From the NCBI GenBank assembly GCA_017599285.1, contig JAGFXX010000001.1:1674001-1738000 (forward strand): DNA of 64,000 nt. The letters are read 5' to 3'. The translations under genes and the position numbers were made by a program. Below, piece by piece: positions 29,983-38,097 of this stretch (within the stretch, counting starts at the first letter, position 1; each line of letters begins with the position of its first letter). Under the pieces are notes generated by a model. The model worked only from the letters and a program-made list of their open reading frames with translations, had not been told where the DNA came from and ran no database searches. The stretch comes from Cereibacter azotoformans (GTDB lineage Bacteria > Pseudomonadota > Alphaproteobacteria > Rhodobacterales > Rhodobacteraceae).

Positions 29983-30978
29983 TCAGCGACGTCCTTTCTT
30001 CGGGATGAGCGGCATTCCGAGCGCCTGCGGATCGACCGGGCCGGCGGGGGCATCGGTGCGCACGCCCACGCGCAGCCGCGCCGACCGGGCGCGGGGGTTG
30101 TCGGCGAGTTCCGCCTCGTCGGGGCTGATCGCACGGCGCAGCGGCAGGGTGAAGCGCGCGGCTTCCGCGCGGGTCTCGGGCGCGTAGCGGTTGCCCTGCC
30201 CCTCGCCGCCCGACCGGAGCTGGAGGAACCGTTTCACGATCCGGTCCTCAAGGCTGTGGAAGGTGACCACGGCCAGGCGCCCGCCGGGCTTCAGCGCGCG
30301 TTCGGCGGCCTCGAGCCCTTCGACCAGCTCGGAAAACTCGGCGTTCACGGCGATTCGGATCGCCTGGAAGCTGCGGGTGGCCGGATGTATCTGGCCGGGC
30401 TTGGGCCGCGGCAGGCAGCGGGCCACGATTTGCGCCAGGTGCAGGGTGCGGGTGATCGGGCCGGCCGCGCGCGCCTCGACGATGGCGCGGGCGATGCGGC
30501 GCGAGGCGCGCTCCTCGCCATAGTGATAGAGGATGTCGGCCAGCGTCTCCTCGGAGGCCTCGTTGACCAGATCGGCCGCGCTTTCGCCCTGCTGGCTCAT
30601 GCGCATGTCCAGAGGCCCGTCCTTCTGGAACGAGAAGCCGCGATCGGCCTGATCCAGCTGCATCGACGAGACGCCGAGATCCAGCACCACCCCGTCGAGC
30701 GGCTCGCCCGCGTGGACGTCAAGCTGCGAGAAGGTGCCGGCGACCAGCCGCAGCCGGTCGCCGTAGGCGCCGGCCCAGTCCTGCGCCATCTCGAGCGCGA
30801 GCGGGTCGCGGTCCACGCCGATCACCCGGTCCGCCCCCGCCTCGAGGAGCCCGCGCGCATAGCCGCCCGCGCCGAAGGTGCCGTCGAGCCAGACGCCCGA
30901 CACGGGCGCCACCGCCGCCAGCAGCGGGCGCAGCAGCACCGGGATGTGGGGCCGGCGCCCGGTCTCGGCCGCGGCCAT
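29983..30978 (-). CDS. rsmH: 16S rRNA m4C1402 methyltransferase RsmH (MraW)
   Basis: A 331-residue SAM-dependent methyltransferase acting on the ribosomal decoding centre. The SAM loop is [36 protein letters not shown] is diagnostic, as is the [15 protein letters not shown] segment. It comes 3 nt after mraZ, as is general in dcw clusters. Confidence 0.96.
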   Translation of the reverse strand: MAAAETGRRPHIPVLLRPLLAAVAPVSGVWLDGTFGAGGYARGLLEAGADRVIGVDRDPLALEMAQDWAGAYGDRLRLVAGTFSQLDVHAGEPLDGVVLDLGVSSMQLDQADRGFSFQKDGPLDMRMSQQGESAADLVNEASEETLADILYHYGEERASRRIARAIVEARAAGPITRTLHLAQIVARCLPRPKPGQIHPATRSFQAIRIAVNAEFSELVEGLEAAERALKPGGRLAVVTFHSLEDRIVKRFLQLRSGGEGQGNRYAPETRAEAARFTLPLRRAISPDEAELADNPRARSARLRVGVRTDAPAGPVDPQALGMPLIPKKGRR

Positions 30979-30981
30979 GAC

Positions 30982-31488
30982 TCAGAGCCCCGTCTCTTCG
31001 AGCAGCGAGAGCATGTCGGCGCCCGGAGGCAGGATCACCTCCTCTTCGGCGGCCAGCTCGGCGGCGTAGGTGTCGGCCTTCCAGATCTGGAACTTGTTGA
31101 GCGTGCCGGCAAAGGTCGCCTCGGTGCCGCCCTTGAGCTCGTCGGGCGTGATGCCGAGCTTCTCGCGGCCCTTGGGGGGCAGCACGATCCGGCCATCCTC
31201 GTCCAGCTCCATGTTGAGCGCGAGGGTGATCATGTTGCGCTCCAGATAGCGGCGCCTAGGCGTGCCCATGGGGAGCGCGCGGATCCGTTCCTCGATCCGG
31301 TCCATCTCGGTCATGGTGTAGCATTCGACATAGGAGCGGTCCCCGCCATAGACGAGGACGAAGCTGGCCCGGCCGCCGGAATATTTGGGATCGCCGGCCT
31401 CGATCACACGACGGAAGGGGGCCGGGATCGACACCCGCGCCTTGGCGTCAACCTTCTGGTTGTATTCGCCTCTGAACGCCTCCGCCAC
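30982..31488 (-). CDS. mraZ: Transcriptional regulator MraZ
   Basis: A 168-residue DNA-binding protein made of two AbrB-like halves (FRGEYNQKVDAKARVSIPAPFR and ALNMELDEDGRIVLPPKGRE). MraZ rings repress their own dcw promoter in bacteria studied. The start is a GTG at 31488 with GAAGGAG about 10 nt upstream. About 285 nt upstream lie three phased TGGG repeats that look like its operator, with an sRNA and terminator in between. It is longer at the C-terminus than the E. coli protein (152). Confidence 0.95.
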   Translation of the reverse strand: MAEAFRGEYNQKVDAKARVSIPAPFRRVIEAGDPKYSGGRASFVLVYGGDRSYVECYTMTEMDRIEERIRALPMGTPRRRYLERNMITLALNMELDEDGRIVLPPKGREKLGITPDELKGGTEATFAGTLNKFQIWKADTYAAELAAEEEVILPPGADMLSLLEETGL

Positions 31489-31547
31489 GGCCTTTCGGCT
31501 CCTTCACTGCCCTGTCCCGCACCGGCGGGCGCATCGCCCGGACCGGA

Positions 31548-31591
31548 AACGAAAGCGGCGGATCGAGCGGCTGCCACTGCCCGATCCGCCG
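31548..31591 (-). terminator. Intrinsic terminator in the mraZ leader (attenuator)
   Basis: Minus-strand stem GGCGGATCG / CGATCCGCC (9 bp perfect, extended by a further C-G pair, 16-nt loop) followed by CTTTCGTTT. It lies about 65 nt before the mraZ GTG. It should stop most leader transcripts and so limit dcw expression, leaving the leader as a free RNA. Confidence 0.75.
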
Positions 31592-31755
31592 TGCCTGTCC
31601 CATCGCTGGGTGTCCAACTGCGCACACACACCTGGGGGGATGTCTGCTCGCATGCGCGCCGGATCTGTCGTTGGATGAAAGCGGGTGCCTGTATGAAGCC
31701 TGCTTTTCGCCTGTTCGGGGTCTGTCGCCCCTGTTCACTGTCCCGTTCTCATCTC
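31548..31755 (-). ncRNA. upsM: UpsM-type small RNA from the dcw 5' leader
   Basis: In Rhodobacter sphaeroides the very abundant sRNA UpsM (about 206 nt) is the terminated 5' leader upstream of mraZ; it is cut by RNase E in a reaction that needs the sRNA StsR. This window has the matching layout: an operator at 31773-31797, a leader of about 200 nt and a clear terminator at 31548-31591. I set the 3' end at the terminator; the 5' end is estimated from the published length and I found no convincing -10/-35 pair. Family knowledge is from memory; the position is read from the sequence. Confidence 0.72.
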
Positions 31756-31772
31756 GTGAACTAGGGATGCCA

Positions 31773-31797
31773 TGGGATTTTATGGGACGCAATGGGC
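31773..31797 (-). promoter_or_regulatory. MraZ operator: three TGGG repeats with 10-bp period
   Basis: On the + strand TGGGA, TGGGA and TGGGC start at 31773, 31783 and 31793, each separated by 5 nt. This is the TGGGN-N5 pattern bound by MraZ upstream of dcw clusters. At about -20 to -40 from the estimated start of the leader RNA it would block the promoter, consistent with autorepression. Confidence 0.82.
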
Positions 31798-31799
31798 TG

Positions 31800-32265
31800 T
31801 TGCGGCGGAAGGTGCGCGGCAGGCGGTATCCGGCCTGTCGTGCAATGGCTAACAGGGCAGCCTTGCGTGCCGCGCAACCCAACATATCGGGAAGGCGTAC
31901 GCAGTTCCTCCGAAATATGGTGCGAGAAGTTAACAACCGACCGTCCCACGTTTTCCCGAAGGATCGGCAGGATGAAGCCATTTTGTCACAGGGCGGGAAA
32001 ATTTGGCGAGCCCGTGCAGGCGAAAGCCGCCCGAATCGCGCCTTTGTGACGAACCTTGATTCGTCGGCATCGGCGCCTGACACCTCTGTTCACGGCTTTG
32101 CGAGCAGTTGCCAGCCTTGCGGTGCCGCATCGGGTCGCTTTCCGCGCCGGCTGTGGCCTTGAGGATGCAGTCCGGGATTTGGCGCCGCCACCTCGCATCC
32201 CATGCTTTCCCATCTGCGCGCCGCGCGCCCGAGCCGCTCCCATGGTTTCCCGGAACGGAGCGGGC
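31800..32265. other. Intergenic stretch with no convincing gene
   Basis: About 465 nt between the dcw promoter region and the end of mrp. Base composition is more AT-rich than its surroundings (for example around 31860-32000). Open frames exist on both strands (such as 31671-32162 +) but lack a ribosome site, codon bias or any recognisable motif. It may hold upstream activating sites or an unannotated RNA; I see nothing firm. Confidence 0.5.
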
Positions 32266-32295
32266 GCCGGGCCGCCGGATGTGGCGGCGCCCGGC
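32266..32295 (-). terminator. Bulged hairpin just after mrp
   Basis: GCCGGGC-CGCC / GGCG-GC-GCCCGGC (11 bp with a 2-nt bulge, 6-nt loop) ending 3 nt from the mrp stop codon. There is no U-tract, so intrinsic termination is uncertain. Confidence 0.4.
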
Positions 32296-32298
32296 CTC

Positions 32299-33366
32299 TC
32301 AGGCCATTCCGCCTTCGACAAGGCGCCGGGCGAGCGCCGCATAAGCCTCGGCGATGGGCCCGTCTCCGGCCGCGACGGGGCGACCCTCGTCCCCGGCCAG
32401 CCGGACCGAGAGATCGAGGGGCAACTCGCCCAGGAACGGCACCTCAAGTCGCCGCGCCTCGTCGGCCACGCCGCCATGGCCGAAGATATGCGCCTCGTGA
32501 CCGCAGTTCGGGCAGACATAGGTGGACATGTTCTCGATCAGCCCGAGGACCGGCGTCTTCAGCTTGCGGAACATGTCGAGGGCCTTGCGCGCATCAAGCA
32601 GCGCCACATCCTGCGGGGTCGAGACGACGATCGCACCCGTGAGCTGCGTGCGCTGGCAGAGCGTGAGCTGCACGTCGCCGGTGCCGGGCGGCAGGTCCAC
32701 GATCAGCACGTCCAGCTCGCCCCAGGCCACCTGCCCCAGAAGCTGCTGGAGCGCGCCCATCAGCATGGGGCCCCGCCAGATCACCGCCTCATCCTCCTTC
32801 AGCATGAGGCCGAGCGACATCATCGTGACGCCATGCGCCTGGGGCGGCAGGATCGTCTTGCCGTCGGGCGAGGCCGGGCGGCGATTCACCCCCATCATGC
32901 GCGCCTGCGAGGGCCCGTAGATGTCGGCGTCAAGCAGCCCCACCCGGCGCCCCTGCCGCGCAAGCGCCACCGCAAGGTTCGACGAGACGGTGGACTTGCC
33001 CACGCCGCCCTTGCCGGAACCTATCGCGATGATCCGGTCGATGCCCGCGATCCGCTGCGGCCCCGCCGCCTGCGGCGAAGGATGCTGGCCGATCTTGAGC
33101 GAGGGCGCGGGCGCCGCCGGACCGTGCGCCGTCATCACCGCCTGCACGTCCGACACGCCCGGCAAGGCGCGCAGCGCCCGTTCGGCCTCGAGTCGCGCGG
33201 GTTCGAGCGCGCGGGCGGCCTCGGCGCTGGGCGCCTCGATCACGAAGCGCACCCGCCCCGCCTCGACCGAGAGCGCGCGAATCAAATCTCTCGAAACGAG
33301 CGTGCCCCCGTCCGGCAGCGGGATGCGGTCGAGGACCGCGAGAATGGAGTCGCGAGCAACCGGCAT
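32299..33366 (-). CDS. mrp: Fe-S cluster carrier ATPase Mrp/ApbC
   Basis: A 355-residue P-loop protein of the Mrp/NBP35 family, which carries 4Fe-4S clusters to apoproteins. An N-terminal DUF59/MIP18-like domain (about residues 1-80) is followed by the deviant Walker [12 protein letters not shown] near residue 120, [17 protein letters not shown] and the cluster-binding pair CPNCG. Divergent from ccaF1 across 270 nt. Confidence 0.95.
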   Translation of the reverse strand: MPVARDSILAVLDRIPLPDGGTLVSRDLIRALSVEAGRVRFVIEAPSAEAARALEPARLEAERALRALPGVSDVQAVMTAHGPAAPAPSLKIGQHPSPQAAGPQRIAGIDRIIAIGSGKGGVGKSTVSSNLAVALARQGRRVGLLDADIYGPSQARMMGVNRRPASPDGKTILPPQAHGVTMMSLGLMLKEDEAVIWRGPMLMGALQQLLGQVAWGELDVLIVDLPPGTGDVQLTLCQRTQLTGAIVVSTPQDVALLDARKALDMFRKLKTPVLGLIENMSTYVCPNCGHEAHIFGHGGVADEARRLEVPFLGELPLDLSVRLAGDEGRPVAAGDGPIAEAYAALARRLVEGGMA

Positions 33367-33636
33367 GGCCTTCTCCTTCAGATGCAGGCGGACCTACCTT
33401 GCAGGACCTGCCGCAAAGGACAAGCCCGGCTCCCGATTTCGCTTGCAAAACAGGCGAACCGCCTGCAGGGGCGCCGGAAACACGCTCGTGAAGCCATGCA
33501 GACGCCGCATGGCAGCATTGCCGACGCGATGCATTGTGCAGATGCAGCAAATGCCTCATGTTTGCCCTAACAGCGCGACGGCATCGTCACGATCGGAACC
33601 GGTCCGCGCACTATCGACGAACCTGAGGCACATGAA

Positions 33637-33852
33637 ATGGCTTACGCTAACACCACCCGTATCGGGCACCACGGTCTGGGCGACCGTGTCTCGGCCCTGG
33701 TGGCTTCGGTGAAACTTGCCCTCGCGCGGCGCCGGATCTACCGGCAGACGGTGCGCGAGCTGAACGGTTTGACGACCCGTGAACTGGCCGACCTCGGCAT
33801 CCATCGCTCGATGATCACCCGCGTCGCGATGGAAGCCGCCTACGGCAACTGA
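33637..33852 (+). CDS. ccaF1: Small DUF1127 RNA-binding protein CcaF1
   Basis: A 71-residue arginine-rich protein of the DUF1127 (YjiS-like) family. The conserved part is RQTVRELNGLTTRELADLGIHRSMI. In R. sphaeroides a 71-residue DUF1127 protein is encoded directly before the four CcsR RNAs on one stress transcript (RpoHI/RpoHII-dependent) and binds RNA, affecting CcsR processing. Exactly that layout is present: the first CcsR hairpin starts 11 nt after the stop. The ATG at 33637 follows GAGG at 33624-33627; an ATG at 33632 is in another frame. I could not place the promoter by eye. Confidence 0.9.
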   Translation: MAYANTTRIGHHGLGDRVSALVASVKLALARRRIYRQTVRELNGLTTRELADLGIHRSMITRVAMEAAYGN

Positions 33853-33862
33853 GTTTCCTGCG

Positions 33863-33928
33863 AGGTCCCACCTCCTCCCGGGACCTGTAGCAGCAGCGGC
33901 GACGCCTCTCCTCCTCCCTGGTGTCGCC
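33863..33928 (+). ncRNA. ccsR1: CcsR1: paired anti-Shine-Dalgarno hairpins
   Basis: Two hairpins 11 nt apart. The first is AGGTCCC / GGGACCT (7 bp) with a loop ACCTCCTCCC; the second is GGCGACGCC / GGTGTCGCC (9 bp with one G-U) with a 13-nt loop. CCTCCTCCC sits at 33871-33879 and 33910-33918. The motif is complementary to a GGGAGGAGG Shine-Dalgarno sequence. Corresponds to the first of the four CcsR RNAs known from R. sphaeroides, made by processing of the ccaF1 transcript; exact ends are estimates. Confidence 0.85.
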
Positions 33929-33968
33929 GTCCTTTATTCCGAAGCGCAAGCTTCACCGACGTTCGAAA

Positions 33969-34034
33969 GGCCCCTCCTCCTCCCTGGGCCGATCGCAACC
34001 GCAGCGACCCCCTCCTCCTCCCTGGGGTCGCTGC
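33969..34034 (+). ncRNA. ccsR2: CcsR2: paired anti-Shine-Dalgarno hairpins
   Basis: Two hairpins 10 nt apart: GGCCC / GGGCC (5 bp) and GCAGCGACCCC / GGGGTCGCTGC (11 bp). CCTCCTCCC is in each loop, at 33976-33984 and 34014-34022. Unlike the other three units its first hairpin has the long pyrimidine loop rather than ACCTCCTCCC, and its first stem is the shortest. A small extra hairpin GAAGC-gcaa-GCTTC (33941-33954) lies in the spacer before it. Confidence 0.83.
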
Positions 34035-34079
34035 ACCAGATACGGGCATCGGGCCTTGCGCCCCCTGCCCACCGGGCTT

Positions 34080-34150
34080 CGGCACTGCACCTCCTCCCGC
34101 GGTGCCGATGACCAGGCGGCGGCTCCCCTCCTCCTCCCTGGAGCCGCCGC
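34080..34150 (+). ncRNA. ccsR3: CcsR3: paired anti-Shine-Dalgarno hairpins
   Basis: Two hairpins 8 nt apart: CGGCACTGC / GCGGTGCCG (9 bp with one U-G) with loop ACCTCCTCCC, and GCGGCGGCTCC / GGAGCCGCCGC (11 bp perfect) with loop CCTCCTCCTCCCT. CCTCCTCCC lies at 34090-34098 and 34130-34138. This unit is duplicated as CcsR4 at a distance of 113 nt. Confidence 0.85.
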
Positions 34151-34192
34151 ACCCTTTTCGGGATCGGGCCCTGGCCCCGTCCCACCGGGCTT

Positions 34193-34263
34193 CGGCGCTG
34201 CACCTCCTCCCGCGGCGCCGATGACCAGGCGGCGGCTCCCCTCCTCCTCCCTGGAGCCGCCGC
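34193..34263 (+). ncRNA. ccsR4: CcsR4: paired anti-Shine-Dalgarno hairpins
   Basis: Near-identical copy of CcsR3: CGGCGCTGC / GCGGCGCCG and GCGGCGGCTCC / GGAGCCGCCGC, again 8 nt apart. CCTCCTCCC lies at 34203-34211 and 34243-34251. The only two differences from CcsR3 (A to G at 34197, T to C at 34216) are partners in the first stem, so a pair A-U became G-C. Confidence 0.85.
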
Positions 34264-34305
34264 ACCCTTTTCGGGCCGGACGTTCCCTCGCCGGCCCTGT
34301 TCGAG

Positions 34306-34344
34306 CGGCGGTGCCTTTCCCCAAAGGCGCCGCCGTTTGTCTTT
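34306..34344 (+). terminator. Intrinsic terminator of the ccaF1-CcsR transcript
   Basis: GGCGGTGCCTTT / AAAGGCGCCGCC (12 bp with one U-G, flanked by a further C-G pair, CCCC loop) followed by TTTGTCTTT. It closes the array before the BenE-like gene. Confidence 0.9.
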
Positions 34345-34416
34345 GCCCCCATGCAGCTTCCGGCTTGCAGCCGGCGACACACTCGGCATAGTCGCGGCCG
34401 TTCGCGGGGGCTCAGC

Positions 34417-35562
34417 ATGCGGCTTTCACTTCTTTCGGCGGCCGTGGTGGCCGCGCTGGTCGGCTATGGCTCGACCATCGCGCTGGTGCTGGCCGCCGCC
34501 GCGGCGGTCGGCGCAAGCGAGGCGCAGACGGCAAGCTGGGTGCTGGCCCTCTGCCTTGGCAAGGCCATGGGCAGCGCGTTCCTGAGCTGGCAGAGCCGGG
34601 TTCCGGTGGTGCTGGCCTGGTCCACGCCCGGAGCGGCGCTGGTCGCCGCGAGCGAAGGGGTCACGATGGCCGAGGCCGTGGGCGCCTTCGTTCTGGCCGG
34701 CGGGCTGATCGCGCTGACCGGGGCGCTCCGCCCGCTCGGCCGGGCGGTGGCGCTGATCCCCGACGGGATCGCGGCCGGAATGCTGGCGGGCGTGCTGCTG
34801 CCCTTCTGCCTCAAGCTGGCTGGCGCGGCCGAGGCGCTTCCGCTGCTGGTGCTGCCGGCGGTCGCGGTCTTCGCGCTCGTGCGGCTCTGGAACCCGGCCT
34901 TTGCGGTGCTGGCCGCGCTTGCGGGCGGCAGCGCGCTGGCCTTTGCCGGAGAGGCCGCGCTGCCCGCGATCCCCCTCGCCTTGCCCACGCTGGCCCTCAT
35001 CGCGCCCGAGTTCGATGCGGCGGCCCTGATCGGGCTTGGCCTGCCGCTCTATTTCGTGACGATGGCCTCGCAGAACCTGCCGGGCTTTGCGGTGCTGCGC
35101 GCCGCGGGCTACGAGCCGCCGGTGCGCAGCGCCCTGACGGTGACGGGCGGGCTTTCGGCCCTGATCGCGCCCTTCGGCGGCCATACGATCTCGATGGCCG
35201 CGATCACCGCGGCGATCTGCCTGGGCGATGAGGTGCACCCGGATCGCGGCCGCCGCTGGATCGTGGGCCTTGTCTATGCCGGTGTCTGGGTGGCGCTTGG
35301 TCTCTTTGGTCCGGCGATCCTCGCCTGCATCGCGGCCCTGCCGCCCGCACTGGTCGCGGCGCTGGTCGGGCTCGCGCTGCTCGGCCCGCTGACCGGGGCG
35401 CTGACGGCGGCCTTCGCCGTGCCCGATCAACGATTCGCGGCCGTGGTCACGCTGGCGGTCACCGGATCGGGCGTGGCGATCCTGGGGATCGGCGGCGCCT
35501 TCTGGGGCCTTGCGGCCGGGCTGGCCGTTCACGCGATGGAGCGGGCAGCGCGCCGGGCCTGA
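34417..35562 (+). CDS. BenE-family benzoate/H+ symporter-like protein
   Basis: A 381-residue, very hydrophobic protein with about 12 membrane segments. It resembles the BenE family: the VVLAWSTPGAALVA segment near residue 65, PLYFVTMASQNLPGFAVLRAAGY near residue 210 and FGGHTISMAAITAAICLG near residue 252 match its conserved blocks. BenE proteins are presumed proton symporters of aromatic acids, but no aromatic catabolic genes lie nearby, so the substrate is open. The ATG at 34417 has only a weak ribosome site. The stop is 3 nt from the end of the convergent helicase gene. Confidence 0.83.
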   Translation: MRLSLLSAAVVAALVGYGSTIALVLAAAAAVGASEAQTASWVLALCLGKAMGSAFLSWQSRVPVVLAWSTPGAALVAASEGVTMAEAVGAFVLAGGLIALTGALRPLGRAVALIPDGIAAGMLAGVLLPFCLKLAGAAEALPLLVLPAVAVFALVRLWNPAFAVLAALAGGSALAFAGEAALPAIPLALPTLALIAPEFDAAALIGLGLPLYFVTMASQNLPGFAVLRAAGYEPPVRSALTVTGGLSALIAPFGGHTISMAAITAAICLGDEVHPDRGRRWIVGLVYAGVWVALGLFGPAILACIAALPPALVAALVGLALLGPLTGALTAAFAVPDQRFAAVVTLAVTGSGVAILGIGGAFWGLAAGLAVHAMERAARRA

Positions 35563-35565
35563 GCC

Positions 35566-37917
35566 TCAGAACGGGATGTCATCCGCCTGATGAGCGGCCA
35601 CGACAAAGCGCGCCACGATCTTCTTCGGCCCCGCCTTCTCGAAATCGACGTCGAGCTTGTCGCCCTCGATGCCTTGCACGAGTCCATAGCCGAACTTCTG
35701 GTGGAAGACACGATCGCCCTCGGAGAAGGCCGAGACCGCCTCGAGGTCGATGGTCACATGGCGGGATTCGCGCGGCTGGGCCATGGGCCGGCTCGTCGCG
35801 CGATCCTGCATCCGCTTCCAGCCCGGAGAGGCATAGACATCCGCCCGCACCGCACGGCTTTCCAGCGACGAAGCCATGCCCGCCGCGCCATAGCCCCCGC
35901 CATAGAGGCCGGGCGGCGTCAGCACCTCGACATGGGCCGAGGGCAGCTCGTCAATGAAGCGCGAGGGCAGCTGGCTCTGCCACTGGCCATAGACCCGGCG
36001 GTTGGCGGCAAAGGAAATGGTGCAGAGCTGCTCGGCGCGGGTGATGCCGACATAGGCCAGCCGGCGTTCCTCCTCGAGACCGCGCAGGCCGCTCTCGTCC
36101 ATCGAGCGTTGCGAGGGGAACAGCCCGTCCTCCCACCCCGGCAGGAACACGACCGGAAACTCGAGCCCCTTGGCGGCGTGAAGCGTCATGATCGTGACCT
36201 TGTCGGCCGCCTCCTCGGTCTCGTTCTCCATGATGAGCGCGACATGCTCGAGAAAGCCCTGCAGGTTCTCGAACTGCTCCAGCGCCTTGACCAGTTCCTT
36301 GAGGTTTTCCAGCCGTCCCGGCGCCTCGGGCGTCTTGTCGGCCTGCCACATCGCCGTGTAGCCCGACTCATCGAGGATCTGCTCGGCCAGACGGATGTGG
36401 TCATGGTCGCGGTCGAGCGTGATCCCGTGCCAGCGGTCAACCCCCGCCACGAAGGCGCGGAGCTGCCCCGCGCCCTTCCCGCCGATGCCGCCGCGCGCCA
36501 GAAGGCTGCGCGCGCCGTCAAGCAGCGAGGTGCCGTGCGCCCGCGCCTCGCGCTGGATCTCCTGCTGGGCCTTGTCGCCCAGGCCGCGCTTGGGCTGGTT
36601 CACCACCCGCTCGAAGGCCAGATCGTCGTCGGGCGAGACCGCAAGGCGGAAGTAGGCCATCGCGTCCCGGATCTCGAGCCGCTCGTAGAAGCGCGGCCCG
36701 CCGATCACGCGGTAGGGCAGGCCGATGGTCAGGAACCGATCCTCGAAGGCGCGCATCTGGTGCGAGGCCCGGACGAGGATCGCCATGTCGTCGAGCCGGA
36801 AGGGCCCGAGCCCGCCGCGGCCCCGCTGGAAGCTCTCGACCTCGTCGCCGATCCAGCGCGCTTCCTCCTCGCCGTCCCAGTGGCCGATCAGGCGGACCTT
36901 CTCGCCCTCCTCGCGCTCGGTCCAGAGGGTCTTGCCGAGCCGGCCCGCGTTGGCCGCGATGATGCCCGAGGCGGCGGCCAGGATATGCGGGGTCGAGCGG
37001 TAGTTCTGCTCGAGCCTTATGACCTGGGCGCCGGGAAAATCCTTCTCGAACCGGAGGATGTTGCCCACCTCGGCGCCGCGCCAGCCGTAGATCGACTGAT
37101 CGTCGTCGCCCACGCAGCAGATGTTGCGATGCGACTGCGCCAGAAGCCGCAGCCACATGTATTGCGCGACGTTGGTGTCCTGATACTCGTCCACGAGGAT
37201 GTAACGCAGCCACCGGCGATACTGATCGAGCACGTCCGGGTGATTCTGAAAGATCGTCAGCACATGCAGCAGGAGGTCGCCGAAGTCGGTGGCGTTCAAC
37301 TCGCGCAAGCGGGTCTGATACTGGTCGTACAGCTCGGTCCCGCGGTTGTTGTAGGCCGACGCCTCCGAAGCGGGCACCTTGGCGGGCGTCCAGGCCCGGT
37401 TCTTCCAGTGGTCGATGAGGCCCGCCAGCATCCGCGCGGGCCACCGTTTCTCGTCGATGTTCGCGGCCACGATCAGCTGCTTGAGCAGCCGCAGCTGATC
37501 ATCGGTGTCGAGAATCGTGAAGTTCGACTTCAGCCCCACCAGTTCGGCGTGCCGGCGCAGGATCTTGACGCTGATCGAGTGGAAGGTGCCCATCCAGGGC
37601 ATCCCCTCGACCTGCCCCAGCATGCGCGCCACGCGGTCCTTCATCTCGCGCGCGGCCTTGTTGGTGAAGGTCACGGCGAGAATCTCGTTCGGCCGGGCCC
37701 TTCCCGAATCGAGAAGATGCACGATCCGCGCCGTCAGCGCCTTGGTCTTGCCCGTGCCCGCCCCGGCCAGCATCAGGACCGGCCCGTCCAGCGCCAGGAC
37801 AGCCTCGCGCTGCGCGGGATTGAGATCCTCGAGATAGGGACGCGGGCGCGCCGCCATCGCCTGGCGGCTGAGCGGCACGGCCGCCTCGAAGGCTTCGCTT
37901 TCATCGAACTGGCTCAT
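35566..37917 (-). CDS. uvrD: ATP-dependent DNA helicase UvrD/PcrA
   Basis: A 783-residue superfamily-1 3'-5' helicase for repair and replication restart. Motif I is LAGAGTGKTKALTAR near residue 53, motif II is ILVDEYQDTN, motif III GDDDQSIYGWRGAE, motif IV RLEQNYRST, motif V VTIMTLHAAKGLEF and motif VI YVGITRAEQ. The C-terminus has a tudor-like PcrA tail (DRVFHQKFGYGLVQGIEGDKLDVDFEKAG). The ATG at 37917 lacks a clear ribosome site. The frame stays open far upstream, antisense to pyc, which I regard as a shadow. Confidence 0.95.
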   Translation of the reverse strand: MSQFDESEAFEAAVPLSRQAMAARPRPYLEDLNPAQREAVLALDGPVLMLAGAGTGKTKALTARIVHLLDSGRARPNEILAVTFTNKAAREMKDRVARMLGQVEGMPWMGTFHSISVKILRRHAELVGLKSNFTILDTDDQLRLLKQLIVAANIDEKRWPARMLAGLIDHWKNRAWTPAKVPASEASAYNNRGTELYDQYQTRLRELNATDFGDLLLHVLTIFQNHPDVLDQYRRWLRYILVDEYQDTNVAQYMWLRLLAQSHRNICCVGDDDQSIYGWRGAEVGNILRFEKDFPGAQVIRLEQNYRSTPHILAAASGIIAANAGRLGKTLWTEREEGEKVRLIGHWDGEEEARWIGDEVESFQRGRGGLGPFRLDDMAILVRASHQMRAFEDRFLTIGLPYRVIGGPRFYERLEIRDAMAYFRLAVSPDDDLAFERVVNQPKRGLGDKAQQEIQREARAHGTSLLDGARSLLARGGIGGKGAGQLRAFVAGVDRWHGITLDRDHDHIRLAEQILDESGYTAMWQADKTPEAPGRLENLKELVKALEQFENLQGFLEHVALIMENETEEAADKVTIMTLHAAKGLEFPVVFLPGWEDGLFPSQRSMDESGLRGLEEERRLAYVGITRAEQLCTISFAANRRVYGQWQSQLPSRFIDELPSAHVEVLTPPGLYGGGYGAAGMASSLESRAVRADVYASPGWKRMQDRATSRPMAQPRESRHVTIDLEAVSAFSEGDRVFHQKFGYGLVQGIEGDKLDVDFEKAGPKKIVARFVVAAHQADDIPF

Positions 37918-38097
37918 GGGAGGCAATCTAGCCTGCCTCTGCCCCGAGTAAAAGAAGTGTTCTGCAATCGTTCGCCACACCACGTCCTTCGCCCCCGGAT
38001 CGGTCAAAATTTCTTTCCAGACGTCCGTGTGTGCTATTGCGCCGCACCGCAGCACCACTAGAGTTCGCGCACCAGCCTGATGCCCGGAGGTGAACGC

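Larger units (their letters stand above)
34068..34275 (+). repeat. Tandem duplication of a CcsR unit, period 113 bp
   Basis: 34068-34162 and 34181-34275 are 95-nt direct repeats with two mismatches. Each begins CCCACCGGGCTTC and ends CACCCTTTTCGGG, covering one CcsR unit and its flanks. Confidence 0.92.

Noticed and set aside
31671..32162. A 163-codon open frame upstream of mraZ
   Set aside because: No ribosome site, no family resemblance, and it overlaps the leader RNA and operator region on the other strand.
33367..33636. RpoHI/RpoHII promoter expected before ccaF1
   Set aside because: Expected from published work, but no -35/-10 pair here was convincing by eye, so no site is called.
33863..34263. 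Regularly spaced repeats that could suggest a CRISPR array
   Set aside because: The repeats are self-complementary stems of differing sequence around one loop motif, the spacers are not of uniform length, and there are no cas genes.
33921..34391. Open frames (both strands) across the CcsR array
   Set aside because: Low-complexity products (Pro/Ser or Gly/Arg) generated by the repeated hairpins; the region is explained by structured RNA.
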